A stretch of DNA of 64,000 nt. It comes from Piscicola geometra. Its lineage: Eukaryota > Annelida > Clitellata > Hirudinida > Piscicolidae. Position 1 is the first letter of the stretch. Every line of letters starts with the position of its first letter. Positions 26,788-38,310 of this stretch are shown one piece after another. The position numbers and the translations under genes are program-made. The notes under the pieces are model-generated. The model saw only the letters and a list, made by a program, of their open reading frames with translations. It had not been told where the DNA came from and ran no database searches. Where the stretch lies: contig OX030958.1 of the NCBI GenBank assembly GCA_943735955.1, positions 8,923,126 through 8,987,125 of the forward strand, given 5' to 3'.

Positions 26788-28089
26788 TTTCTTGTTATTT
26801 AAAATTATTTTTGAAACTTAAAGAAAACATAAATAAGTTAGAAATTCTATAAAAAACTGAAAACTTCTATTGTCAAATTCATGGGTATAAAAATAGAAAA
26901 AGAAAAAAAAACTTTTTTATTTCAACCACCGACCATGGTCACCTCACACCCTCTCAACCTGACCACAATAACTCGCAACAGCTTTAAATAGCTCAGAGTA
27001 TTTCAGAATGAGTCCAGAAGGGTGACTGAATAGTTTATATTTGTGGAGATGGCTTCACTGCCCGCATGGCTCCCCAAGCAAAATTTATGGATTGCAATCT
27101 CATTCTTTTATTCCATGCATGCTGAAATGAAATTCTATTTATCGATCCTTTTTAATGTCTCACAAAGATATTTTAGACTACTTTTGATTGATTAAAAATA
27201 TTATACACACTTTTCAACAAGACCTAATCACTCAGTATGGAAACGGTGACAGGAGTAAGAAATACATTATCACGTAACTATTGTAGTTTTAATACTTAAA
27301 GACACTAAGATTTTGTGATGTAAATATCTGCTGGTGATTATGCCTTAGATGTATGTGTATCTGATGTAATATTTTTGACTGCTGTGAATACAGATGAGAC
27401 AGGCTTACGATAGAAATGAAGATGCATAAAGGTGAAATTGTATTAAATGAAAATTCGCAAGGAAGCCATCTAGAAGAAGCGAACATTTCGGATTTTGATT
27501 AAAGACGCGATTCAAACGATAAAGTAAAAATAAAAGTTCTATGCCTTTAACGCAAGAATAAACAGTTGGCAATTTTTATTTGATAGAAAAATAGACTATA
27601 ATTAAATAAAGGTTTGAAAATGGAATAAATCAAATTATATCACTCTTCTGGCTCCCTTGCTCTTGCTTTTAAGTTTTTAAAGTATTTTAGAACCTAAGCG
27701 GCAGATAAACAATACTTTTTCAATGTATTTCTTTTCGTATTGAAGTGAAAATTATATAATAAATTTACTATAATATACCTTTGAGATTATTTTATGAAAT
27801 TTCTTAAAATTCAAAGACTAGTGGTGAGCAGAAAAATTCCCATCTTCAATCCTTCACGATGAACTTCCAATAAGTTTCGTTAAGTTTCTTGTCATTGAAA
27901 AACATTTTAAAGAATTATTTTCCAAAAAAAAGTGAAAGTTTCAAAGATGCAATTCGTAAGTAATAGGACATTATTTAGTACGCATGCTCATAGTGAAGCT
28001 CAGATAAACTTGCCTCAAGTGCTAGAGTCGAAGAAATATGACTTTTGGTCACTTTTGTTGCTTTCTCTGTCTGCAAAAGAGGTCGGACC

Positions 28090-28215
28090 AAGACCATTTA
28101 TTATTCCCAGTCCCGTCCCGTTTTCAAAAGTTTTCGCTGGTCATCAGAATTTCAGCTCCCAGTCCCGTCCCGTTTCCGCAACTCGATTGCCGGTCTCGAC
28201 TCGTCCCTAACCCTA
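28090..28215. repeat. GC-rich island with duplicated AGTCCCGTCCCGTTT
   Basis: The 15-mer AGTCCCGTCCCGTTT occurs twice about 50 bp apart inside a GC-rich island, followed by CCCTAACCCTAA at 28206. Repeated GGGACGGGAC motifs are common in mobile-element remnants. The overlapping plus-strand open frame is likely incidental. Confidence 0.4.
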
Positions 28216-31200
28216 AGTAAGTAATCTTTTCAATGGCGATAACTTTTGTTCAAGTTTTTCCCGTTGCCAATTTGAAAGTTGATTTTGTTAAAACTTCTTT
28301 CTGATAATTTATTCTCGGTCGGATCGGGTACTCGAGCTGACCTCTCGTTTGCAACAGTCATCATAGCGTGCTTCAAGTCATTACTGACATCTAAGTGATT
28401 CTAATGCGCTAAAACGGTTTTAGGACTAAAAGCTTTTGTAAATGTGTGTTTGTGGCTCTAAGAACAAAAACACATATACACAATTTATATGTTTGATTCT
28501 CATTCCTTTTTCTTCTTCCACCATTACTTGCCCCCTTAAAATCATTTTTGAGTTTTGAAAAGCTTCTTAAACTATCATTTTTTTAATAATTAAAACTTCA
28601 TATACCTTTTTTTTAACCAAAACTTTCAGATTTATTTTGCTTTAAATATACGGCTCGCTTCGCTACTTAACACGCCATATTTTAATGCTTTAAAACAACA
28701 CTTTTTAAAAACAAAACTTTTGAATATTTATTTATTTTGTTATGCTGACAACTAAAAATTTTAGTAAAAAGAAAATTTTGATTTAGGAAAACTTTTTTAT
28801 TGGTACAAAGCCCTGAAATTTCCATCACTTGCCTTCTCATGCTGAACCCTGAAATATATTCAATTTACCACTTAGAAATTTGTATGAAGAGATTTGATAG
28901 TTTACCAAAATGACGTGATTAAAAGCATGAAAAGTTCCTTTTACACGCCGCCTCCATTTTTATTCGGGTTTTCTCCATAAGTCAACATTTATGTATGTAG
29001 AAGGTCTAAAATTTATGTTTTCAGTGTTAGCAGCAAGACATTAAGATTAATGGTGCCACCAGTAACATTCCTTTGCTTTCTAGTCTATGAGAACATTTTT
29101 CCAGCTCTTTTCTCAGTATTTTAGGACAAAAACTCAGTTATAACTATAAAAAAAGTTGCAGTTATAATAATTTCAATTAAAAATTGTAAAAAATTAAACT
29201 ATTAAAAATAAGAATAAAAATATTAGAACTCTAGTTTTTTCCAAAGCTTTTAAATAATTGTTGTAAAACCCACAGTTCAAAAGATTATTTCAACTTAATT
29301 ATAGCAATGATTTTTTCATCAAAACTCTTTTTAAACTTTGATTCTATTGATTTTGTAGCTTTTGTCTTTAGTAATGATTATGATGAGGATGGAGGACATA
29401 TGAAAGATGATGAAGGTACTATTGATCATGTTTTCACTTTTAATTTAATGATACTGACATTAAGTTCTCAACAAAATGAGAAGCAGTCTCAGAAAAGAGC
29501 TGCAACAAGAATGCTTCAGCTACTGAAAGTATCAGACGTCCTGCAATGTTTGGGCATACTCAACCTCTAACTTGCGTACTTTAACACTTAATGGCTTGTT
29601 TTTAATGAATGCTTGAACCATTTAATTTATCAGGGCTGTTCGATTTCACATTTTTTTCTTATGCATAACTCTTGACTTTGAATGGGAAGTTGATACTTGT
29701 TTTTCTTCGGTCGTGTCCAGACTCATCATCTAAATTTAAAACAAAAAAAATTATACTTACAAACAATATTTTCATTTTCTCCACTTTTTATATTTTGTTT
29801 TATGAGAAAATGCAAGCAGAGGTAGTGATGAATGCTGATTGTGTTTTGTCATTTTGAACCAAGTGAGCAACTTTAGCTCGAATAGGAATTACTCCAATGT
29901 CATTTAGAAAATAACAACTTTTATTCTTCTCTTTTTGTTTGTATTCGCGGGTGCTAATTTGTGTGTAAAGTGGATAGCATGCTGAAAAGATTAAAACAAG
30001 AAAGGGTGAGCAAGGAAACGTTTAAGCAAACTGAAAAAAGTCGAAACGACAAAAGAAAGGGGGAAAAAGTTGATAAAAAATTTAATTGAAAAGTTTATTT
30101 TAAATAAAAGCGTTGGAAAAATGGAAAAAGAATTTGTTGAATAATTTGTGAAAAGTTATTAGATTCAACTGAGGTGTGAATAAGTTAATAGTGTCGGTGC
30201 TGGTTGTGGGTGGAAATGATTATGCACTTAAAAAGTTCACTCAAGAATGTGAGACAGCTAAGGGATTTTTAGATCATTTCAAAATTAAAACTTTGATTTA
30301 CATTTTTAAAGTCAAGATTTTATTATAGTCAGAAGTGCAAATATCACAAAAAAGATTTGTACTTTTATAAAAAATTTCATAGATTCTTAGGGCTGGTGAT
30401 AATAATCACGTAAAAGTTAAAAACCTGTCATCAACCATTGAAAGTTGACGGGATGCAGTGGAGTGAGAAAGGTGAGATTGAAATGTCTGACGGGCATTGA
30501 TGCGAGTGGACAAAAAAGCTGCAGTGTGTATTATCCAACTGCCAATGTTTCCCAGATAAAATAGGGCATTTAAAAATAGTTTTGAGGAATCTAGTTATGT
30601 TTTTAACATCACTACTACAACACTTTTTACTAATATCTCATCTACTTAACCTAATACCATCTCTTCTATCACATTTTTTAGAACCCTCTGCTTATCCGTA
30701 TGTAACTTCTATCATCGCCCTTTCGACAGTTCTCTTCACCAGTACAGCTTCCTGCAACTCCCTTGTCATTCACAACGTTTACTCACTCTTCTCTTTAGTG
30801 AACCTTACAAGCTTTAAAAAAGAACAGAAAAAACGAATAGGAAAAACGTTAATGTTACTAAGGCACTTTTAGAGCCTTATTTTCGAGAACCATCTTTTTA
30901 ATTTTATGAATTTTACATTTTAGTTGTCATCATTTTCAGTTTATTAATATCAAATATTAAAAATTACATTTTTTCAAAAATATATTTTACACATTTTATT
31001 TAATCTAATAAAAATATACACAGACATGAGCACACACAAACTGAGTTTAATTCCTTCATGTGTCTGATGATCTAATCCCCTCATGAGATGTAAGTGAGTG
31101 CTGTATAAACAACTTTTCCACATTTTTTCTTTTTAAACTTTTTATTTGAAAATTTTCATTAATTATTTATTTTTTATTAACTTCTCCATCATTCCATCCA

Positions 31201-32067
31201 TTGATTTTTGACTTGCTGGTTTTACCACCCGTTCACTCATCCATTCACTCACTCATCCTACAGCACAGGTGGCAGAGTTATGAAAATGGGAAATGACTCG
31301 ATGTTGTTTGCAGTCATGATATAATTCTTTTTCAGGATATTAATAAATAATACATTAAAAAATTAATTGCGGTTTTTGTGAACTTAATCGATTATTAACC
31401 CATTAACGCATGACTCAAAGGAATTAAATAATTTTTTTACATTTTATTGAAAAACTTATTCTAAAAAATAAAATCAAAAAATTATTCTGAAATATTTTAT
31501 ACAAAAAAAGTTATGATGAAAATAAAAAATGTCCTTAAAAAAGGACACTATGCATTGCTACTGACGGTAATCACGATTCGTGGTAGATGCTGAAGCACTC
31601 AAAATGTAAAGCTACATTAAATTTAGGGCATTTCTTTTGCACTTTCTTTCCACATTGCTTGCATCTTTTTTGCCCATCTCCAATTTGACTAATAAAATGA
31701 TCTTATTAGTTTGGATACCACCGATCCACCAAGGCCTAAATCGCTGTTGCACTCTTCTGATGCTCCTTGATATGGGTTTACCAAATAACCAAGCCTATTA
31801 TTTAGACGCCAAACTGTATTCCCAAACCTTATAGGTTTCCCTCTGATAAGTTCTTTTGACGAATGCCTCCAATAATATGGCACGATTGATTCATCAATTG
31901 CCAAATGACATTCTTTGGGCTAAAACTTGTGAAATCTTTCATTCATAGCATCAAATAATGGACGCACTTTGGCCATTCTGCCTAACTTATTAATTTTCTC
32001 TTTGTCATTGCAATGAAAATATCTTAATAATTATTCAAATCTGTTGACAGTTATAGCATTGCTTACA

Positions 32068-32289
32068 GCTAGATTGTGTCCAAGGTCGCTTTGTTCGCAA
32101 TACATCCTGCGATTTGCCAAAGGAACATAGCCTTTTGAATTTGAGGGTGGAGCGCTATAGAAAGTTATTTGATTGATTGATTGATTGCCTGAAAGAATGA
32201 GTATAGGCTATAATTATGCTTTCAGGTTTGCTCCTTTAGCAAACCGCAGGATTTACTGCGAACAAAGCGACCATGGACACAAACTAGCT
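32068..32289. repeat. Inverted duplication of transposase sequence flanking a SINE-like tail
   Basis: The left arm (32068-32126) and right arm (32230-32289) are about 60-bp inverted copies differing at roughly ten positions. Both encode the transposase segment containing NRRMYCEQSD or its variant NRRIYCEQSD, on opposite strands. Between them is the (TTGA)n-ended tail also seen at 26150. Confidence 0.8.
32131..32187 (+). mobile_element. SINE-like 3' tail inside the piggyBac element
   Basis: TTGAATTTGA, a short spacer, GAGCGCTATAGAAA and four TTGA-type units match the tail at 26150-26204. It sits between the arms of the inverted duplication, so an insertion into the transposon is likely. Confidence 0.5.
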
Positions 32290-33088
32290 ATACTGTATAG
32301 TTATCAACTTGATGACTGTTACATAACAAAATTAATTAAACAATGTGAAGGAAGACATGTTTTCAAATTTTGATTTGTCGTTTAAACTATTAGAACTGTA
32401 TCTGCTGAAGAGAAATCATTGTCATCTTCCAAAATACTAAGAACTTCATGAAGAGCGAATCTAAAAATAATTGTTTTTACCATCAGTATTACTGCATAGT
32501 GTCCTTAAAAAAGGACACTCAATAAAACACAGTTTTTGGAAATAATATTACATGTAAAATGAAATTTATTTTAAAATAAGATGTAAGAATGAATAACAAT
32601 AAAATAATATTATACATTACGAATAGTAGACATTAAATAAAATTATAACTAACTTTTTTTCATGAGCCATGACAAAAACACAAAAAATTTAGCTATCGCT
32701 TTGAAAAATCAGAATATCGAAATAATCTATCAATTTCAAATCACAAAATTTTTTTAAACAAAGACTTCAGTTTATATAGGACTGAATTAGTTGCAAAGAT
32801 AATAAATATAATCAAAATAACTATTATAAAAAAAACTTTTTATTGCTGTCCTTAAAAAAGGACAGTATGCGTTAATGGGTTAAATGTCGTTAATCAACAT
32901 TTTTTCGGTTTAAATCGGAATCGCCACAATGTATTCATTAAACTTTATTTTTTAATTAAAACGAAACAAAAAGCACAACATAACAAACGCGTTGAAAAAT
33001 TAGAATCAACAGTGGAAAACAACACTAACGAGAAAACGATCAAGAGCAAAAAAATCAAAATATTATACTATATAATATAATAATTTTC

Positions 33089-33146
33089 GAATGACTAAAT
33101 ATAATATTATATATAATTTATATATAACATTATATTTAGTCATTTG
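33089..33146. repeat. AT-rich perfect-to-near-perfect hairpin
   Basis: Arms of about 27 bases starting GAATGACTAAATATAAT are inverted around a short AT loop, with one or two mismatches. It could be a miniature inverted-repeat element or a simple cruciform-forming sequence. Confidence 0.65.
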
Positions 33147-33710
33147 AACATTTTTTGAACTCTTTCATTAGATATAAAAATAGAAATTGAAAGTCAAATA
33201 TGCGGCAAATACAATGACTACCCAGTTTTTCTATGGAACACATAAATATTAGGAAGTGGCAAGAAAGATCGTGTCCATTATCAGAATGTCTTATAAATGA
33301 AAATCCGAAAAAATCTTTCATAGAAAATAGATCACTAATGCTTTCGGCATAATAAAAGACATCTTGCAATCGTTTTTTCTTTTTGATTAAAAACATTCAG
33401 ACCAAGATCTGAATGCAGTTGCCAGGAAGATAGAAAAACGTTGAGACGGTTAGAAAAAATCGATCACAAAAAAAGTTGAAAAAATGTAAAAGTTGAAAGA
33501 AATCAAGTAATAAGTTTGTTCCACAGACGAGAATATTAATTTACAGATATTTCTGTCTCATAAATGCATTTTTTTCTTAAACAATCAATTCAGAAAAACT
33601 CATAATTGAAAAATACAAATGCAAATACTTTTTCTTTTAGTATTTAACTTTCTTATTCTTATTATTTTTTAGTAATTTTTTTTCACTGTTGGTAGTTTAT
33701 GAGTCCATGG

Positions 33711-33787
33711 CGCTTGGGAGGATGGCGGAGTGATAACGCCTGAACGCACTCCATAACGGGCGCTTGTTGTGTGCTCCGGATTCAAAA
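33711..33787 (+). mobile_element. tRNA-like SINE copy 1
   Basis: GGATGGCGGAGTGATAACGC resembles a Leu/Ser-type tRNA A box, and a B-box-like CTCCGGATTCAAA follows. A diverged copy occurs inverted at 38229-38310, with the same GAACTCC/GCACTCC, TAAC and GGCGCTTG blocks in the same order. Two dispersed copies argue for a SINE rather than a tRNA gene. Confidence 0.6.
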
Positions 33788-36169
33788 AAACTTGATTTAT
33801 TTATTCGAGAAATTTATATAAAAAACAAATGAATTCAAATGAGTTTTATTTTGCCTTCCATTTGAATTCAGAAGGCCATATTTATTGCTTGCAGTTTTTT
33901 AGTCAATTAAGAGCCTCGAATAACGGTTGTCAGACAATGCTATGATGAAGAAAAAAGTTAGAAAAAAAACTTTAAACTAGTCGTAAATAAAATAATTAAA
34001 AAAAGTAATGAACAAATAACAGAGAGTGAAAGGTTTTTTTAATTAGTCCATTAGGAATAGAATAAGATTTATTTATTTTGGAGTTAAAGAGCAGCGAAAA
34101 ATTTCACCACATCTTAACCAGAAACCAGTATCGGAGATTCAACAGGGTTATTGATCACAGATATATTAGTTGCTTTTGTATTTTTAAATTCAACAATTTC
34201 TTCTCAGGCATTTGTCTCAGTTCTTGACAAAATGGTTACATCAAGCCCAAATGACTGCTAAGTAGAAGTTGATGAAGATTTCAAAAGCTTGTGAAGCTTC
34301 ATTTTTTTCAATTTCGTTAAATTTTGCTGCTGAAAACTTTATACTCTTGAAATTTCAGTCCGCTATGTTTTGATTATTGGCTTCTAAAATTCATAATTTT
34401 AAATCTTTAAAAAACTAAGCTAGAAAACAATGAAAGTGGGATCATTTTTGACTCAATGTAACAAGTTTTTAACTACATTTTCATTTTTTGAATATCTAGT
34501 AATATTTTTTTTTTGCATAGAAGGCCATATATTTTGTCAATGGTTTTGCGTTTTGTAAAGATGGATAGGTTGTCAAGCATTTGCTTTCAGTTGTTCGACT
34601 GAAAGCATAAAAAATGTTATAATAGTTCAACTGGGTGATCACAGAATTTACAAAATAGAATTCATAAACCAGTCTTATGATGTTAAATCATTCTTTCAAA
34701 AACATTAAACAATTTTTCTTCAATTTTTATCATTTTTAAAGTTCAATTGCATTCATGTGTTTTGAGAATCATCATAGCTTCAGCTCTTGCATGTTAACCT
34801 GCATTGAGTTTCTACGTTTGGCTGTCACATTATTCTGAGAGGCATTAAACCGTCCTTTTTTACTCTTGCCACGCTTTCAAGACTTTTAAAGGGAACTCAT
34901 TACGCAAAACAGGCCATTAAAAAATGTTGTAAGAGTGATAACAATTTGTTTTGATGTTTTTAACAAAATAATTTGAAATCATATGCTTTTAAGAACTAAT
35001 TATAAATAAAAGCTCACAGAGTAGAGCGCTGAGGATGAGTAGGATGACGAGAAGGAGAAGCGGCAGAGTAGCAGGTGACAAGATGACTAGTAAGCGAACG
35101 CAAGAAGGCATTTTATGTTATTTCAAGTTATTATTTAAGTTTTAATTTTTTATAATGAGTGTTATTTTATTAAGCAGTTGTTAAACATTCGACATATCCT
35201 GTCTAAACTTAAAAAGTGTTTTATGTTAAATGTATTTCGGTCTTTCAATCAAAGCTTTGGTCGAACCGAATATTGTAAACAGCGTTTTTAACTGGGTTGT
35301 TCCAGTCCTCAAGGTGTTTCAACCCTTTATGATAATTCACAAAAAACCTTCAATTTTTTAAAATAAGAATTCTTAGAAACTTAAGAATAAAACAAATTTT
35401 AAAACGTTTATAAGTGTTGAGTATTGATAAATTATTTTGTTAGCTGATCATGTTTATACTTTGAACTCAGTTTACGACGGTCTTGGAGATGACTGGATGT
35501 TTTGGATAAGAGATTTGGGTGTACTGCACCTTTATAAGGATAGACGCATGTGCGCCTTATATAGAAATGAGAAATATAAGAGATAGAAAGTAAAAAAGGA
35601 ATCAAAAAGAATAAACGTAAAACAAAGACTAACACAATGAAAAATGTTTGGAAACAAAATTCACCCTTATTTTGGAAAATAAAAAATATTATTTACATCA
35701 ACTAGACTTCTGAAATGTCATATATGCTCCATCTTCAGAAGTCCCTTTCAACTTTTAAACTTACAAATACATAATTTATGTCCATTTTCAAAATAAGCTC
35801 AGTCCCATCATAATAATTTAATTATAAGCAATCCATAGACAACTTTGAAAAGCTTTCACATAAACCAATACTAGAAACGTGAAATGATTTGAGAAGAGAA
35901 ACAGTTGAACTTAAAGTCTCAAGCAGAGACTTGACATTTTCGCTTTGAATGTCTTTACGTAAATATTAGAATTTAAAATAAAATAAGCTGGTTCGTAAGA
36001 TTAAAAAACCTTGCGGATGGTATTTGTTGCTTTTGACTGCATATGACTTTCTGCAGCTTGTGTATTAATGTCTTAAGTAGACTATTTCGGCCAGGTTTTT
36101 AAAATTTGACTTTTTAATCTTTTATAAAAATTAATTTAAAAATTGGAAAAAAATATTTTTTAAAGAATT

Positions 36170-36235
36170 ATGTTAACTTTTTATGAGAAGTCTTGGAGAC
36201 AATTTTATAAATGACCTCTCATAAAAAGTTAACAT
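36170..36235. repeat. Inverted repeat with 23-bp arms
   Basis: Arms ATGTTAACTTTTTATGAGA... (36170-36192) and its complement (36213-36235) have one mismatch and a 20-base loop. The similarity weakly extends outward through A/T runs. A MITE or stem-loop transcript is possible. Confidence 0.65.
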
Positions 36236-38228
36236 TCTTTTTAAAATTTTTTTTAAACTTAACAAAATTTGATTTGTCTTTGTATTACTTTTTTAAGCTA
36301 TGAACAATTAAAAGAAAAATTTATAGTATGCAACTAATAAATAATTATAAAAAATAATTCTTATAGATTTCTTAGGCTAAATAAATGCACATGCGCCACA
36401 CATACGTAATGAACATATCTCAACATAAATGTCTGCTCCTATGGGTCGAAGATTTATTTATTGGTGTCTCGCGTTGGTCCGTACAATTAATTTCGAAGAG
36501 AGTGAAACCATTACACTACTTTGACCCTCAGCTCTTGCAGTCAATAAATCCCGAATGTGCCATGTGTTCCAGTCTCAAAACGCAAATGAAGACCAGCTTT
36601 CTTTGAGCAAAGTTTTGAAATCTGAGTGCCTTCTAAAGTGGCCGTCAATTCATAAATAATTATAGTTGTGGAGCATTTAAATAGTCTCATTCTAAACGAA
36701 TTTTGTTTCACCTTTTAAATTAAATTTAATTGTTATGTTTTTTATCAGTTTTCTAAATAATCAAATTATTATGTTTGAAGAATTTCAAAGAGATCTTCAA
36801 GGTTTGACTCTCTGAAGCCAGTTTGCAGTGACGGTCATATTTTAACGAAAGAATTTTACAAATCTCTCTAATTCTACGACAATACATTTTTCAATATTTA
36901 ATTCATTAAAAGTTATTGAAAATTATTTTATGGACTACTAAAATAGGTAAACCCAAATGCACTAATGCTAATGTGGAATCGTTGCAGGATCAGTTCGCGT
37001 ATGTTTCTCTGCATTACGTGTCTACATTCGACCATTAATACATTATGAAAAACATTGAAGCATACTTATTTACGCTGCCTCACACTTCTAAGACTTGTTA
37101 ACGGAGCTCACACGCAAAACAGTTGGCATCTTTAAAAGTGCTGTTAGAGCGCTATAAACAAAGAGTGAACACAATTAGAAGAGCAGAATAGAATTGAAAA
37201 CAATTTTATTGCATAACAATTGTTAACAACCTAGAAAATGATAAACTAATAGATTTATTTTCAATAATTCTTAATTCAAAAATAATTATGCAAAATTATA
37301 CGCAAAGATAAATAAATACTTTTTATATTTGAAAATAAATAAATAGTTGAAAATTCATAAACAAAATAAAATTTGAAAATTTTTTATTTTAAAAAATGTC
37401 AGAGATTCAATAATTTTCCTGTTCACTGACCCTATGCTGTCATCCCGTTCCACGCTCTAGCAAGTAGAAAGCAATGTTATGTCATTACGTTTCCCATAAC
37501 CGGTTAGGGAGTGGAAAAAAAGTTCGAATTTTTCATAATTTCTTTATAAAGGTTGTCATAAAAACGGTATAGAACTACTTTGTTCAATTCACCCTAAGAG
37601 CTTGTGGGTCACGCTCCTATGAAGTCTTTTGAAATGATGCATTGTCTTTTGAAGTAACTGAACTGCTTTGCAACGATTGCATTCTAAAGTATAGAAATAA
37701 TATAATTCTAATGTTAGAGATACTCATTTAATATCAATCTCCTTTTAAAGTTCTAGAGAATCAATTCCCATGGCAATTACCACATCTCAAGTCTTCTTTT
37801 CTTTCCGTTTATGTTCTTTTAAACAACTTTTATCTTTAGCTATTAATCATTAATTTCAACTTCATCCATAATTAAAGTGTTATTAATTATTGAAACAACT
37901 AGAATAAATTTGTTAAGAAATGTCATAACTGGCTTCTTAGTGCCTCTTAGCTTAATAAAAGTATTTTAATGGAAACCTATAATTATCTTCCTTTTGATAC
38001 AAACTCTTTAAATTTTTCATTATCTTTTATTTTCGTTCATAATTTTTAGTCTTTATAACGCTTCTTAGGTTCTCTGACCATCGTTAGTCAAGGCTTCTAA
38101 TTGTCTATCAAAATGTAAATGATTTAAATACACCAACTTGCAAAATTAAAATGAAAAACAAAAGAAGAATACATTTTACTTTATTATTTTTTTAGAAAGG
38201 TTTTCTTATGAACAAAGCAATTTTAGGA

Positions 38229-38310
38229 TATAAATCCGGAACACTCACTTTTCCGGCAAGCGCCTGTTAAGGAGTTCATTGAAGCGTCATCACTCCACCA
38301 TCTCCAGAAC
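38229..38310 (-). mobile_element. tRNA-like SINE copy 2
   Basis: On the minus strand it reads AGATGGTGGAGTGATGACGC, then ACTCCTTAACAGGCGCTTG, then TTCCGGATTTA, matching copy 1 block by block. It has about ten extra bases before the B-box-like end. It lies 4.5 kb from copy 1 in opposite orientation. Confidence 0.6.

Larger units (their letters stand above)
23400..31394. other. Gene-poor AT-rich region
   Basis: No gene could be assembled. The missing first exon of the DUF-type gene should lie here or further right, but no frame with Met, a hydrophobic core and a phase-1 donor was convincing. Items of note are the tract at 26620-26787, a SINE-like tail at 26150-26204 and a GGGACGGGAC repeat near 28100. 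Confidence 0.5.
31565..32485 (-). pseudogene. piggyBac transposase remnant
   Basis: Fragments in transcript order: an N-terminal piece near 32485-32370 (HEVLSILEDDNDFSSAD); NRRMYCEQSDLGHNLAVSN and a VNRFE...LRYFHCND block at about 32125-32000; AKVRPLFDAMNERF then AIDESIVPYYWRHSS with the first catalytic-type Asp and RGKPIRFG (about 31980-31700); and a C-terminal cysteine-rich finger KRCKQCGKKVQKKC...HFECF (about 31660-31565). In-frame stops interrupt it, and the part between the first Asp region and the finger is deleted, removing the other catalytic residues. Confidence 0.88.
31530..32864. repeat. Three copies of the palindrome TGTCCTTAAAAAAGGACA
   Basis: Near-identical palindromes lie at 31530-31547, 32499-32518 and 32847-32864. 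The first two are part of a longer inverted repeat (about 27 bp including TGCATAGTGTCC). Being subterminal and inverted, they resemble transposase-binding subterminal repeats. Confidence 0.8.
31399..32879. mobile_element. Decayed piggyBac-type DNA transposon with TTAA target duplication
   Basis: The ends are inverted: CCCATTAACGCAT at 31399 and its reverse complement ending at 32879, each flanked by TTAA (31395-31398 and 32880-32883). TTAA duplication and ends starting CCC are diagnostic of the piggyBac superfamily. The 1481-bp interior holds a broken minus-strand transposase, three copies of an 18-bp palindrome and an inverted duplication around a SINE-like tail. It cannot encode its own transposase. 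Confidence 0.9.

Noticed and set aside
27289..27486. Signal-peptide first exon for the DUF-type gene
   Set aside because: A hydrophobic run is followed by a possible donor (ATC/GTAAGC), but the phase is wrong for joining to 23340.
28206..28217. Telomere repeat (CCCTAA)2
   Set aside because: Two units only, inside a GC-rich repeat island. Far too short to indicate a telomere or an internal telomeric site.
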